NCBI RefSeq assembly: GCF_030646155.1
Contig: NZ_JAUTDN010000001.1
Span: 248,001 to 312,000 of the forward strand
DNA: 64,000 bases
Reading direction: 5' to 3'
Source: Conexibacter sp. CPCC 205762
Lineage (GTDB): Bacteria > Actinomycetota > Thermoleophilia > Solirubrobacterales > Solirubrobacteraceae
Below are positions 1 through 8,097 of this stretch, in pieces. The notes beneath the pieces are model-generated. The model had not been told where the DNA came from. It searched no databases and worked only from the letters and a program-made list of their open reading frames with translations. How positions within the stretch are numbered: position 1 is the stretch's first letter; each line of letters opens with the position of its first letter. Made by a program: the position numbers and the translations under genes.

Positions 1-3000
1 GAACGTGACCGTCAGCGCGTCCGGGTTGTCGCCGGTGACGGTCGGCGCGGGGCCGGCGTCGGGGGCGACGGTGTCGAGCGTGACGGTCGTCGCCGGCGTC
101 AGCGAGGCGATCCCGTTTCTGTTCTCCTGCCGCACCTGGACGGTGTAGTCACCGTCGAGGGCCGGGAGCGTGATGCCCGCGCTGCTGCCGGCGACCGGCA
201 CGCTCGCGACGAGGTTCCCGCCTCTGTCGTAGACGAGGATCGTCGCGGTCGTCGTCTCCGGGTCGCGCGTGAACGAGACCGTCCGCTCACGGCTGTTGCC
301 GGCGCCGGTCACGGTCGGCGCCGGGCCGGGCACCGGGGCGCCGCGGTCGAGCGTCGCGCCGGTGCCGGGCGTCGTCGCGCTGTTGCCGGCGGCGTCGGTC
401 TGTCTGACCTGGATCGTGTAGTCGCCGTCGACGTCCGGCAGCGTCACTCTCGCGCTGCCGCCGGCCGGGACGGCCACGGTCGCGACGACTCTTCTGTTCT
501 GGTCGAGCACCTCGACCTGCACGCTGGCGGCGTCCGGGGCGCGGGTGAAGCTGACGTCGCGGTCACGCGAGGTCACGCTGCCGGTCACCGTCGGCGCCGG
601 GCCCGGATCGGGCGCGGCGCGGTCGAGCGTCACCGGGGTCGCCGGCGAGTCGGCGACGTTGCCGGCGTCGTCGGCCTGCTCGACGCGGATCGTGTAGTCG
701 CCGTCGAGGTCCGGCAGCGTCACCGTGCCGGTCGAGCCGGTCGCGACCGGTGCGGATGCGACGACGCTGCCGCCTCTGTCGAGCACCTGGATCGTGACTC
801 TGGTGGCGCTCGGGTCGCGCGTGAAGTCGACCGTGCGGTCGCGCGCGTTGTCGGCGCCTCTGACGGTCGGCGCGGGGCCGGCGTCGGGGGCGGCGCGGTC
901 GAGCGAGATCGCCGTCGCCGGCGTCGTCGCGCTGTTGCCGGCGGCGTCGCTCTGTCTCACCTGGACGGAGTAGTCGCCGTCGGCGTCGGGCAGTCTGATC
1001 GCGGCGCTGGAGCCGGACGGAACCGGCACCGTGTCGATCACTCTGCCATCTCTGTCGAGCAGCTCGACCGACACGTCGGTCGCGCTCGGGTCACGCGTGA
1101 ACGAGACGGTGCGGTCGCGGCTGTTGCCGGCGCCGGTGACGGTCGGCGCGGGGCCGGCGTCAGGCGCGACGCGGTCGAGCGTGACGCTCGTCGCCGGCGA
1201 GGTGGCGCTGTTGCCGGCGTCGTCGGTCTGTCTGACGCGGATGCTGTACGTGCCGTCGGCGTCCGGCAGTCTGATCGAGCCGGTGGAGCCGGTCGGGACC
1301 GTGACGGTGTCGATCACTCTGCCGCTTCTGTCGAGCACCTCGATCGCGACGGTCGACGCGCTCGGGTCGCGCGTGAAGTCGACCGTGCGGTCGCGGTCGT
1401 TGCCGGCGCCCGTGACGGTCGGCGCAGGGCCCGGATCGGGCGCGACGCGGTCGAGCACGATGCTCGCGGCCGGGGAGGTCGCGCTGTTGGTCGCGGCGTC
1501 GGTCTGTCTGACGCGCACGCTGTATCCGCCGTCCGTGTCGGGCAGTCTGATCGAGCCGGAGGAGCCTGACGGCACCGTCACGGTGTCGATCACGGCGTTG
1601 CCGGCGTCGAGCACCTCGATCACGGCGCTGGTCGTCTCCGGATCGCGCTGGAACGAGACCTCGCGGTCGCGGCTGGTCGAGGGGCCGGTGACTGTCGGCG
1701 CCGGGCCTGCGCTCGGCGGGACGCGGTCGAGCGTCACCGGCGTGCCGGCGCTGACCGCGCTGTTGCCGGCGAGGTCGGCCTGTCTGACGCGGATCGTGTA
1801 GGCGCCGTCGGCGTCCGGCAGCGTGATCGTGCCGTTGTTGCCGAGCAGCACGGTCGAGGTCGCGACGACGGTGCCGGTTCTGTCGAGCGCCTCGATCGTC
1901 GCGGTGACGGTCGTCAGGTCGCGGTCGAACGTGACGCTGCGGTCGCGGCTGTTGCCGGCGCCCGTGACGGTCGGCGCGCCGCCCGCGCTCGGCGCGGTCG
2001 TGTCGAGCGTGACCGGGTCGCTGAGGACGGTCGCGGCGTTGCCGGCGGCGTCAGTCAGCGTCAGCCGCACGCGATAGTCGCCCTCGGCCACGCCGAGCTG
2101 GACGACGGCGGTGCCGCCGAGCGCCGCGACCGGCGCGCCGACGTCTCTGCCGCCGCTGTCGATCACCTGCGCGGTGGCGGCGACGACGTCGCCAGGCACG
2201 ACGAAGCTGACGTTGCGCTGCGTGGAGGAGGAGACGGCCGGCGTCACTCTCAGGTCGACGGCGCCGGTCGCGGGCGCGACGCGGTCGAGCACGGCCGGGA
2301 CGGTCGAGCTGGTCGAGGTGACGCCGTTGGTGTTCGTGCGCACGACGCGGACCTGGTAGGTGCCGTCGGCGTCGGGCAGCACGATCGCGACCGAGCCGGT
2401 TCTGGCCGTGTCGTCGACGGCGTCGAGGACGGTCGTGCCGGTCGCGTCGAGGATCTCGACTCTCGCGTCGGTGACGTCGCCGGCGCGGTCGAACGTGACG
2501 GTGCGGTTGCGGCTGTTGCCGGCGCCGGTGACCGTCGGCGGCGCGTTGCTGGGCGCGGCCGGCGCGACGAAGGTCGCGTCGTTGGTCTGGACCGTGCCGT
2601 CGGCGTTCTGGGCCGTGACGCGGTAGTGGTACGTCGAGCCCGCGGTCAGACCGGCGAGCGGGACGGTGAAGGGCTGCGAGCCGGTGCCGTTGACGGTGAC
2701 CGGCGTCGTGGTCGTGCCGTAGGAGGCGGTGAGGCCGTAGTCGACGGTGACCGAGGTCAGCTGCCCGGCCGGGTCGACGGCGCCCTCGATGCGGGGCGCG
2801 CCGGTGCCGGGGAAGTTCGCGGTGAGGCCGGTCGGCGGCTCGAGGTCGACCAGTCTCAAGACGACGTTGTCGAGGTCGACGTTGCCGGAGGTGACGGCCG
2901 AGACGGCGGTCGAGAGCGCGACGCCGAGCTGGATTCTGTAGGTGCGGCCGTTGACGATCGTCCCGGGCGGGATCGTCGCCTGGACGGTGCTGAAGCTGGA

Positions 3001-3489
3001 GGAGGCGGCCGTCAGCGGGACGGACGCGATCGCTCTCGTTCTGGTGCCGTCGGCGACGTCGACGAGCGTCATGTCGAGTCTGACCGAGCCGATCGCGAGC
3101 AGCGAGGCGATCTGCGGACGCACGTCGACCGACAGCGTGCCGGTGTCCGTCGTGGTGGCGACGAACGACGGCGAGGTCCAGTTGATCGTCGTGGTGGAGA
3201 GGACGCCGAGCAGCGTGCCGAAGCTGTCGCGCAGGTAGCCGTCGCCCGCGCCGCCGGCGCCGCCGGTCGACTGGTAGGTCGGGTTGGCGGACGGGCAGGT
3301 CACGCCCGGTATGCAGACGAGCCCGTTGTAGTCGACGGCGCTCGACCAGCCACCGTTGGTCGTCGCGAAGGTGCGTGCTTCCGCTGGCGACGGTTGAATC
3401 GTCACCTGGGCGGCCGAGGCCGTCCAGGTGTGTGCGGCGAGAAGCGCGAGCGCGACCAGCGCGACGCGAACCGCGTACCTCCGTGACAT
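1..3489 (-). CDS. Exported multi-repeat Ig-like surface protein (C-terminus outside window)
   Basis: The frame is open from an ATG at 3489 to the left edge (1163 codons, no stop), so the gene is partial. The start is backed by GGGAGAA a few bases upstream. Residues 1-27 form a signal peptide (MSRRYAVRVALVALALLAAH, then TWTASAA). About 180 residues of N-terminal domain follow, then a fibronectin-like stretch (GLTASYGTTTTPV, GSTYHYRVTAQNADG), and from about residue 350 a tandem array of 92-residue Ig-like units. A typical unit carries DGDYTVQVRQTDAAGNSAT, TLDRVAPDAGPAPTVTGAGN and RTVSFTRDP. Families with this layout are secreted or cell-surface adhesive or structural proteins. The function here is not known. 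No sortase signal or membrane anchor is visible because the C-terminus is missing. Arginine is often AGA. Confidence is high for the gene and low for its role. Confidence 0.85.
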   Translation of the reverse strand, partial: MSRRYAVRVALVALALLAAHTWTASAAQVTIQPSPAEARTFATTNGGWSSAVDYNGLVCIPGVTCPSANPTYQSTGGAGGAGDGYLRDSFGTLLGVLSTTTINWTSPSFVATTTDTGTLSVDVRPQIASLLAIGSVRLDMTLVDVADGTRTRAIASVPLTAASSSFSTVQATIPPGTIVNGRTYRIQLGVALSTAVSAVTSGNVDLDNVVLRLVDLEPPTGLTANFPGTGAPRIEGAVDPAGQLTSVTVDYGLTASYGTTTTPVTVNGTGSQPFTVPLAGLTAGSTYHYRVTAQNADGTVQTNDATFVAPAAPSNAPPTVTGAGNSRNRTVTFDRAGDVTDARVEILDATGTTVLDAVDDTARTGSVAIVLPDADGTYQVRVVRTNTNGVTSTSSTVPAVLDRVAPATGAVDLRVTPAVSSSTQRNVSFVVPGDVVAATAQVIDSGGRDVGAPVAALGGTAVVQLGVAEGDYRVRLTLTDAAGNAATVLSDPVTLDTTAPSAGGAPTVTGAGNSRDRSVTFDRDLTTVTATIEALDRTGTVVATSTVLLGNNGTITLPDADGAYTIRVRQADLAGNSAVSAGTPVTLDRVPPSAGPAPTVTGPSTSRDREVSFQRDPETTSAVIEVLDAGNAVIDTVTVPSGSSGSIRLPDTDGGYSVRVRQTDAATNSATSPAASIVLDRVAPDPGPAPTVTGAGNDRDRTVDFTRDPSASTVAIEVLDRSGRVIDTVTVPTGSTGSIRLPDADGTYSIRVRQTDDAGNSATSPATSVTLDRVAPDAGPAPTVTGAGNSRDRTVSFTRDPSATDVSVELLDRDGRVIDTVPVPSGSSAAIRLPDADGDYSVQVRQSDAAGNSATTPATAISLDRAAPDAGPAPTVRGADNARDRTVDFTRDPSATRVTIQVLDRGGSVVASAPVATGSTGTVTLPDLDGDYTIRVEQADDAGNVADSPATPVTLDRAAPDPGPAPTVTGSVTSRDRDVSFTRAPDAASVQVEVLDQNRRVVATVAVPAGGSARVTLPDVDGDYTIQVRQTDAAGNSATTPGTGATLDRGAPVPGPAPTVTGAGNSRERTVSFTRDPETTTATILVYDRGGNLVASVPVAGSSAGITLPALDGDYTVQVRQENRNGIASLTPATTVTLDTVAPDAGPAPTVTGDNPDALTVTF
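107..2332 (-). repeat. Tandem 276-bp repeat array encoding 92-aa Ig-like units
   Basis: The anchor encoding the GNSA-type turn (ttgccggcg on the plus strand) recurs at 383, 659, 935, 1211, 1487 (variant), 1763 and 2039. Every step is exactly 276 bp. A diverged copy lies near 107, and a longer unit lies upstream at 2326 (step 287). The units differ in sequence but share frame and length, so this is a coding tandem repeat, not a simple-sequence repeat. Confidence 0.85.
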
Positions 3490-3742
3490 GAAGTTCTCCC
3501 TAGTCGTCTGTACCCCTGCGATGACGGAGCCCGGCCTGCCCGCCGGTTCCGCCCTGCCTTCACATCGGCAGACGATGGCACGCGGATTACCGGATTATGG
3601 GTGTCCATGCGCCAAATTATTTGATTGTCGAACTCATGCTTTGAGGGAGAATCGCTAATGCTGCACAAACCTCATCATCGATTTGCGCGGCGGGCGCACG
3701 CCGCGCCGTGCCCTGCGATGCGTGTGCCGCTGCGCACAGTGC

Positions 3743-3756
3743 CGCCCTTGAGGGCG
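3743..3756. repeat. Short inverted repeat upstream of the MFS gene
   Basis: CGCCCT-TG-AGGGCG lies directly upstream of the TAAGTT box of the MFS exporter gene. The rest of the 283-bp intergenic region 3490-3772 is relatively AT-rich around 3580-3680 and shows no convincing gene. It must hold the promoters of the divergent surface-protein and MFS genes. The hairpin could be an operator, but this is only suggestive. Confidence 0.3.
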
Positions 3757-3760
3757 CGAG

Positions 3761-3766
3761 TAAGTT
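3761..3766 (+). promoter_or_regulatory. Putative -10 box (TAAGTT) of the MFS gene
   Basis: TAAGTT is followed by 6 nt and then the GTG start at 3773, the spacing expected for a leaderless transcript. No Shine-Dalgarno sequence is seen. Confidence 0.45.
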
Positions 3767-3772
3767 AGATCT

Positions 3773-4987
3773 GTGACGAACCGGCACCTCCACCCGCGGC
3801 TCGTGCTGCTGCTCGCGCTCGCCTGCGGCATCGCCGTCGCCAACCTCTACTACGCCCAGCCGCTGCTCGACACGATCGCGAGCAAGCTCGGCACCTCCAG
3901 CGGCGTCGCGGGGCTCGTCGTCACCTTCTCGCAGGTCGGCTACGCGGCCGGCCTGCTGCTGCTCGTCCCGCTCGGCGACCTCGTCGAGCGCCGCACGCTC
4001 GTCGTGCGCCTGCTGCTGCTGTGCGCGGTCGCGCTCGCCGGCTGCGCGCTGGCGCCGTCGATCGGCCCGCTGGCGCTCGCGATCGCCGTCGTCGGGCTGA
4101 CCTCGGTCGTCGCGCAGGTGCTGATCCCGCTCGCCGGCGACCTCGCCGCCGACGACGAGCGCGGCAAGGTCGTCGGCACGATCATGAGCGGGCTGCTGAT
4201 CGGCATCCTGCTCGCCCGCACCGTCTCCGGGTTCGTCGCCGAGCTGGCCGGCTGGCGCGCGATCTACGTGCTCGCCGCCGTGCTGATGGTCGCGCTCGCG
4301 TTCGCGCTGCAGCGCGCGCTGCCGGTCCTCGGCCCGCGCACGCAGAGCAGCTACGGGCAGGTGCTGCGCTCGGTCGGCACGCTCGTGCGCAGCGAGCCGC
4401 TGCTGCGCCTGCGGATGGCGTACGGGATGCTCGGCATGCTCACCTTCACGCTGCTGTGGACGGCGCTCACCTTCCTGCTCAGCGGCGCGCCGTACCACTA
4501 CTCCGACGGCACGATCGGCCTCTTCGGCCTCGCCGGGCTCGTCGGCGCCTTCGCAGCGCAGGGCGCCGGGCGGCTCGCCGACCGCGGTCTCGCGCGCGCC
4601 GCGACCGGCTGCTTCTGGGCGGCGGTGCTCGTCGGCTGGCTGCTCGCCGACCTCGGCGGCAGCTCCGTGATCGCGCTGATCGCCGGCCTGCTGATCCTCG
4701 ACGCGGGCGTGCAGGGCCAGCACATCACCAACCAGTCGGTGATCTACTCGCTGCGGCCCGACGCCCGCAGCCGCCTCACGACCGCTTACATGACCGGCAA
4801 CTTCACCGCCGCCGCGGTCGGCTCCGCGCTCGCCTCGGCGCTCTGGGACGTCGGCGGCTGGGGGCTGATCAGCGGCGTCGGCGTCGGCACGACGGTCGTC
4901 GCGCTCGGCCTGTGGGCGCTGGAGCGGCGGCGCGTCAGCGCGCCCGATCGGCCCGCGGCAGTGCAGCCACAGCCGCATCGCGGCTGA
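3773..4987 (+). CDS. MFS transporter (AraJ/NepI-type efflux)
   Basis: A 404-residue protein with about 12 hydrophobic segments across its whole length, typical of a drug/sugar proton antiporter of the major facilitator superfamily (COG2814-like). The first helix carries ALACGIAVANLYYAQPLLDT, a hallmark of the YnfM/NepI-like exporters. The loop 2-3 motif is PLGDLVERRTL, near residues 66-76. The protein acts in the cytoplasmic membrane. The substrate cannot be read from sequence. The GTG start at 3773 fits the position of the TAAGTT box. The 3' end overlaps the convergent MBL gene by 53 bp. Confidence 0.9.
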   Translation: MTNRHLHPRLVLLLALACGIAVANLYYAQPLLDTIASKLGTSSGVAGLVVTFSQVGYAAGLLLLVPLGDLVERRTLVVRLLLLCAVALAGCALAPSIGPLALAIAVVGLTSVVAQVLIPLAGDLAADDERGKVVGTIMSGLLIGILLARTVSGFVAELAGWRAIYVLAAVLMVALAFALQRALPVLGPRTQSSYGQVLRSVGTLVRSEPLLRLRMAYGMLGMLTFTLLWTALTFLLSGAPYHYSDGTIGLFGLAGLVGAFAAQGAGRLADRGLARAATGCFWAAVLVGWLLADLGGSSVIALIAGLLILDAGVQGQHITNQSVIYSLRPDARSRLTTAYMTGNFTAAAVGSALASALWDVGGWGLISGVGVGTTVVALGLWALERRRVSAPDRPAAVQPQPHRG

Positions 4988-5834
4988 CCGCGGCGATCTC
5001 GCGCGGAACCTCGCCGAGCTTCACCTTCGCGGTGAACGCCAGCTCGCTCCCGAGCGGGCGGAAGAAGTCGTCGTAGTGGGTCGGCACGACGACCTGCGGG
5101 TCCAGGCGCGGCAGCACGCGCTCCCAGTAGCGGGGCGTCACGCTGCGGCCGGCGACGCCGGCCAGGAAGAGGTCGACCGGCTCGCGTCTCAGCGCTGCGT
5201 CGTCGAGGTCGGCGCTGCCCTGGTGGTAGAGCGAGCTGCCGCCGACCTCGATCCGGATCCCGTAGACGGCGCCGCAGCGGTAGGCGCCGCAGCGCAGCCC
5301 GTCGAGCGCCTCGCAGGTGAGCGGACCGTCCATCGGCACCTTGCGGCCGAACAGCAGTCTCGAATGACGGCTGGGGGTGAAGGAGACGACGAACGGCCCC
5401 AGTTCGTAGCGGCGGTAGTGCTCGACCTCGACGGCGAGCCGGCCGAGGCCGTGCAGCCGCATCAGCGCGCCGAGCGAGTCGGAGCCGTAGGCGGGCGCGT
5501 CGTGGCGGGCGCAGATCGCCGGGGCGTCGACCGCGTGGTCGAAATGCGTGTGGCCGACGAGCACGCCGACGACCTTCGCGCTGCCGCCGTCGCCCGGCTG
5601 CAGGTGGCGCTCGACCAGCTCCCGGCGCGGGAGCGCGACCTTGCGCAGCAGCAGCTCGCGCAGGCTGACACGCGAGACGTACGGGTCGATGAAGAGCGAG
5701 GCGCCCTCGTAGGTCAGGCGGTAGCCGGAGACACCGAGCCAGGTGACCTCGAGGCCGGGCGGGAGCGGGAGCGGCGTGCGCTCCAGCTCCGCGAGCGCGG
5801 CACGCTGCTCGGCCGTCTCGGCGGCGCGGCTCAT
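4935..5834 (-). CDS. MBL-fold metallohydrolase (UlaG/L-ascorbate-6-P lactonase-like)
   Basis: 299 residues starting at an ATG that overlaps the upstream stop by ATGA, so it is translationally coupled to the acetoacetate-decarboxylase-like gene. The metal motif is HTHFDH at residues 95-100. Further ligands are likely in SRHS, YHQGSADLDD and, near the C-terminus, PTHYDD. The opening TWLGVSGYRLTYEGASLFID is typical of the UlaG-like branch of beta-lactamase-fold hydrolases, which bind two metals. The substrate is unknown. The C-terminal 17 codons are read antisense to the end of the MFS gene. Confidence 0.85.
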   Translation of the reverse strand: MSRAAETAEQRAALAELERTPLPLPPGLEVTWLGVSGYRLTYEGASLFIDPYVSRVSLRELLLRKVALPRRELVERHLQPGDGGSAKVVGVLVGHTHFDHAVDAPAICARHDAPAYGSDSLGALMRLHGLGRLAVEVEHYRRYELGPFVVSFTPSRHSRLLFGRKVPMDGPLTCEALDGLRCGAYRCGAVYGIRIEVGGSSLYHQGSADLDDAALRREPVDLFLAGVAGRSVTPRYWERVLPRLDPQVVVPTHYDDFFRPLGSELAFTAKVKLGEVPREIAAVSRDAAVAALPRADRAR

Positions 5835-6553
5835 CTGCGCGGGGCGCCGAAGGACATCCGCGCGTCCGGCAGCACGACCGCCAGGTGGCGCCCGGACAGC
5901 AGCCAGCTCGGCAGCGACGGCCCGCGGCTGGCGAAGTCGATCGTCGCGAGCTGGAGCCGCCCGCGCACGCCCATCGGGATGTCCAGCTCGCGGCCGTCGG
6001 GCGTCAGCTGGATGTCGCGCAGCGGGAAGCGGACCGGCAGCCCGCGCCGCCGCGGCGTCACGGTCGCGCTGACCTCCCAGGCGGTCGGGCCGTGGGTGCT
6101 CTCGCCGCGGACGCGGAAGACGTGCCGGCCGAGCCGCTCGGGCGGGTCGGACCACTCGAACGCGGCGAGCGTCTTCGGCAGCGCCCAGTTGGCGCGGCCG
6201 CCGTGGATCGAGGCGAGCGAGTCGACCGCGATGAACGGCACGACCGCCGCCGGCAGCGGGGCGCGCGCCAGCAGCAGCGGCGAGGCGAGCACCTCGCTGT
6301 AGGGGCCGACGGGCGTGTCGAGGTAGCGGATGAAGGCGCCGATCGTCAGCGGCAGCGTGCGCTCGCCTTGCAGACGGTCCGGCAGCTGCGCGGCGGCGCC
6401 GGGCGCGGCGCGATGGAACCACAGCACCGCCTGCACGCGGGTCTCCCACGGCGCGGGGGCGGAGCTGTCGGGCAGGCGGGTGGCGAGCGCGTCGCCGAGC
6501 AGGGACTCGGGCACCCCGTCGACGCGCTGCAGCGGATTGGCGACCGTCGTCAT
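5831..6553 (-). CDS. Acetoacetate decarboxylase (ADC) family protein
   Basis: 240 residues. The core PVGPYSEVLASPLLL, then VPFIAVDSLASIHGGRANW and ALPKTLAAFEW, matches the ADC fold. The Lys of the ALPK segment sits in a conserved core position, but its identity as the Schiff-base lysine needs alignment. The family includes true acetoacetate decarboxylases and many uncharacterised cyclase/dehydratase-like members, so the reaction is not assigned. It is the first gene of a two-gene operon with the MBL hydrolase (4-base overlap), which suggests that the two act on related metabolites. Confidence 0.8.
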   Translation of the reverse strand: MTTVANPLQRVDGVPESLLGDALATRLPDSSAPAPWETRVQAVLWFHRAAPGAAAQLPDRLQGERTLPLTIGAFIRYLDTPVGPYSEVLASPLLLARAPLPAAVVPFIAVDSLASIHGGRANWALPKTLAAFEWSDPPERLGRHVFRVRGESTHGPTAWEVSATVTPRRRGLPVRFPLRDIQLTPDGRELDIPMGVRGRLQLATIDFASRGPSLPSWLLSGRHLAVVLPDARMSFGAPRR

Positions 6554-6664
6554 CGCGCTAAGCGTTCCACATTGGCCAGACAGCCAGTCGCGCTTGCTCG
6601 CACGAGCCCGTCGCGACGTCCCCGGGTTGCGCGCGCGGCGCGTGCTCGTCCGCCGCCGCGCGGA

Positions 6665-6670
6665 TAGGCT
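6665..6670 (+). promoter_or_regulatory. Putative -10 box (TAGGCT) of tmk
   Basis: TAGGCT is followed by 6 nt and then the ATG at 6677. No ribosome-binding site fits, so the transcript probably starts at or next to the start codon. Confidence 0.5.
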
Positions 6671-6676
6671 CCCGCC

Positions 6677-7303
6677 ATGTCAGACGAGCGCGGGCGGTTC
6701 ATCGTCCTGGAGGGGATCGACGGAGCCGGCACGACGACGCAGGCGGCGCTGCTCGCCGACGCGCTGCGCGAGCGGCTCGGCGTCGCGGTCGAGCTGACGC
6801 GCGAGCCGACCGACGGCCCGCTCGGCAGGCTGCTGCGCGAGGCGCTGAGCGGCCGCGCGCCGCTCGATCCGGTCACGCTCGCGCTCGCCTTCGCCGCCGA
6901 CCGCGCCGATCACGTCCACAACCCGCGGACGGGGATCGAGGCCGCGCTCGCCGCCGGACACTGGGTCGTCAGCGATCGCTACGTGCTGTCGTCGCTGGCC
7001 TACAACCGCGGCGGCGCAGTCACGGCCGACTGGCTGACGGCGATCAACCGCCACGCGCTCGCCCCGGACCTGACGCTCTTCCTCGTCGTCGACCCGCAGC
7101 TGGCGCTGGAGCGGATCGCGGCGCGCGGGGGCGAGCCGGAGCTGTTCGAGACGCGCGAGCAGCTGGTCGCGATCGACCGCGCCTACCGCGAGCTGATCGG
7201 CGACGGCGCGGTCGACGGTCCGCTGCTGCCGCTCGACGGCGCCGCGCCGGTCGACGAGGTCGCGGCGGCAGTCTGGCGCGCCGCCGCGCTGACAGCCCGG
7301 TAG
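6677..7303 (+). CDS. tmk: Thymidylate kinase (dTMP kinase)
   Basis: 208 residues, the usual length. It phosphorylates dTMP to dTDP in dTTP synthesis in the cytoplasm. Residues 7-22 read RFIVLEGIDGAGTTTQ. This is the Tmk P-loop, but with Thr19 where the Walker A lysine normally sits. The DR(Y/H) motif is present as VVSDRYVLSSLAYNRGG, and TREPTDGPLG follows the first strand as in TMP kinases. The rest of the fold looks intact, so the gene is probably functional with an atypical P-loop. It is followed 23 bp later by a TetR gene on the same strand. Confidence 0.9.
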   Translation: MSDERGRFIVLEGIDGAGTTTQAALLADALRERLGVAVELTREPTDGPLGRLLREALSGRAPLDPVTLALAFAADRADHVHNPRTGIEAALAAGHWVVSDRYVLSSLAYNRGGAVTADWLTAINRHALAPDLTLFLVVDPQLALERIAARGGEPELFETREQLVAIDRAYRELIGDGAVDGPLLPLDGAAPVDEVAAAVWRAAALTAR

Positions 7304-7312
7304 GTACGCCAG

Positions 7313-7318
7313 TACAGT
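7313..7318 (+). promoter_or_regulatory. Putative -10 box (TACAGT) of the TetR gene
   Basis: TACAGT is followed by 8 nt and then the ATG at 7327. This allows the regulator its own near-leaderless transcript despite the short gap after tmk. Confidence 0.4.
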
Positions 7319-7326
7319 TCGCGGCC

Positions 7327-8097
7327 ATGGCCGGATCGAGAGACGAACCCGCCGCATCGCCGCCGAGAAAGCCCGCGAAGCGCAGCGCCAGAGCCGACCC
7401 CGCCGCGCGCAGCGCGAGAGGCAGAGCCAGACGCGCAGCCGGAGACGCCGCCCTGGCGGACGACGCGTCGCCGACGAGCGCGGCGCGCGCGAGACGGCTG
7501 GAGCGGGCGCGTGCGGCCCGCGCCGCGACTCCCGACGGCCCGAGACGCAGACCGCGCGGGCCCAACGACCCCGGCCGCCGCGACAGGATCGCGACCGCGG
7601 CACTGCGGGTCGCGCTGGAGCAGGGCGTCGGCGCCGTCTCGCACCGCAACGTCGCGGCGATCGCGGAGGTGCCGCTCGGCTCGACGACCTACCACTTCAG
7701 CGGGCTCGACGACCTGCTCGTGGCGGCGATGGAGCAGGCGGTCGCCGCCTACGCCGAGATGCTGGTCGCCTGGTCGGACGCGATAGCCGACGGCGCCGAC
7801 CTCGCCGATGCCCTCTGCGACCTGATCGAGGCCGGGCTCACCGACGGCCGCGAGCGCGTTCAGGCCGAGTACGAGCTGTACCTGACCGGCCTGCGACGCC
7901 CGGCGCTGCATCCGGTCGCGCGCGCCTGGTGCGACATGCTCGCGATCGTGCTCAGCCAGCACGTCGACGAGGAGACCGCGCGCGAGCTGGCGATCGTCGT
8001 CGACGGCGTGATCGTCAACGCGCTCGTGACCGGCGGCACGCCGAGCCGGCGCGATCTCTACGAGCTGCTGCGCAAGGTCGTCGGCGAGCTGGTGTAG
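7327..8097 (+). CDS. TetR-family regulator with Arg/Ala-rich N-terminal extension
   Basis: 256 residues. The first ~78 are low-complexity, basic and probably disordered (KPAKRSARADPAARSARGRA). They are followed by a TetR helix-turn-helix (RDRIATAALRVALEQGVGA, then NVAAIAEVPLGSTTYHFSGL) and a ligand-binding domain of about 120 residues. No methionine lies between the extension and the HTH, and the TACAGT box supports the upstream ATG, so the extension is probably real. It may add nonspecific DNA binding. The target and ligand are unknown. The last 40 bp overlap the convergent SpoU methyltransferase gene. Confidence 0.85.
   Translation: MAGSRDEPAASPPRKPAKRSARADPAARSARGRARRAAGDAALADDASPTSAARARRLERARAARAATPDGPRRRPRGPNDPGRRDRIATAALRVALEQGVGAVSHRNVAAIAEVPLGSTTYHFSGLDDLLVAAMEQAVAAYAEMLVAWSDAIADGADLADALCDLIEAGLTDGRERVQAEYELYLTGLRRPALHPVARAWCDMLAIVLSQHVDEETARELAIVVDGVIVNALVTGGTPSRRDLYELLRKVVGELV

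Noticed and set aside
725..2626. A run of medium plus-strand ORFs (82-256 aa) rich in Ser, Val and Leu
   Set aside because: They are antisense to the Ig-repeat gene, share its 276-bp period, and lack starts and Shine-Dalgarno. The minus frame has the signal peptide and coherent repeats.
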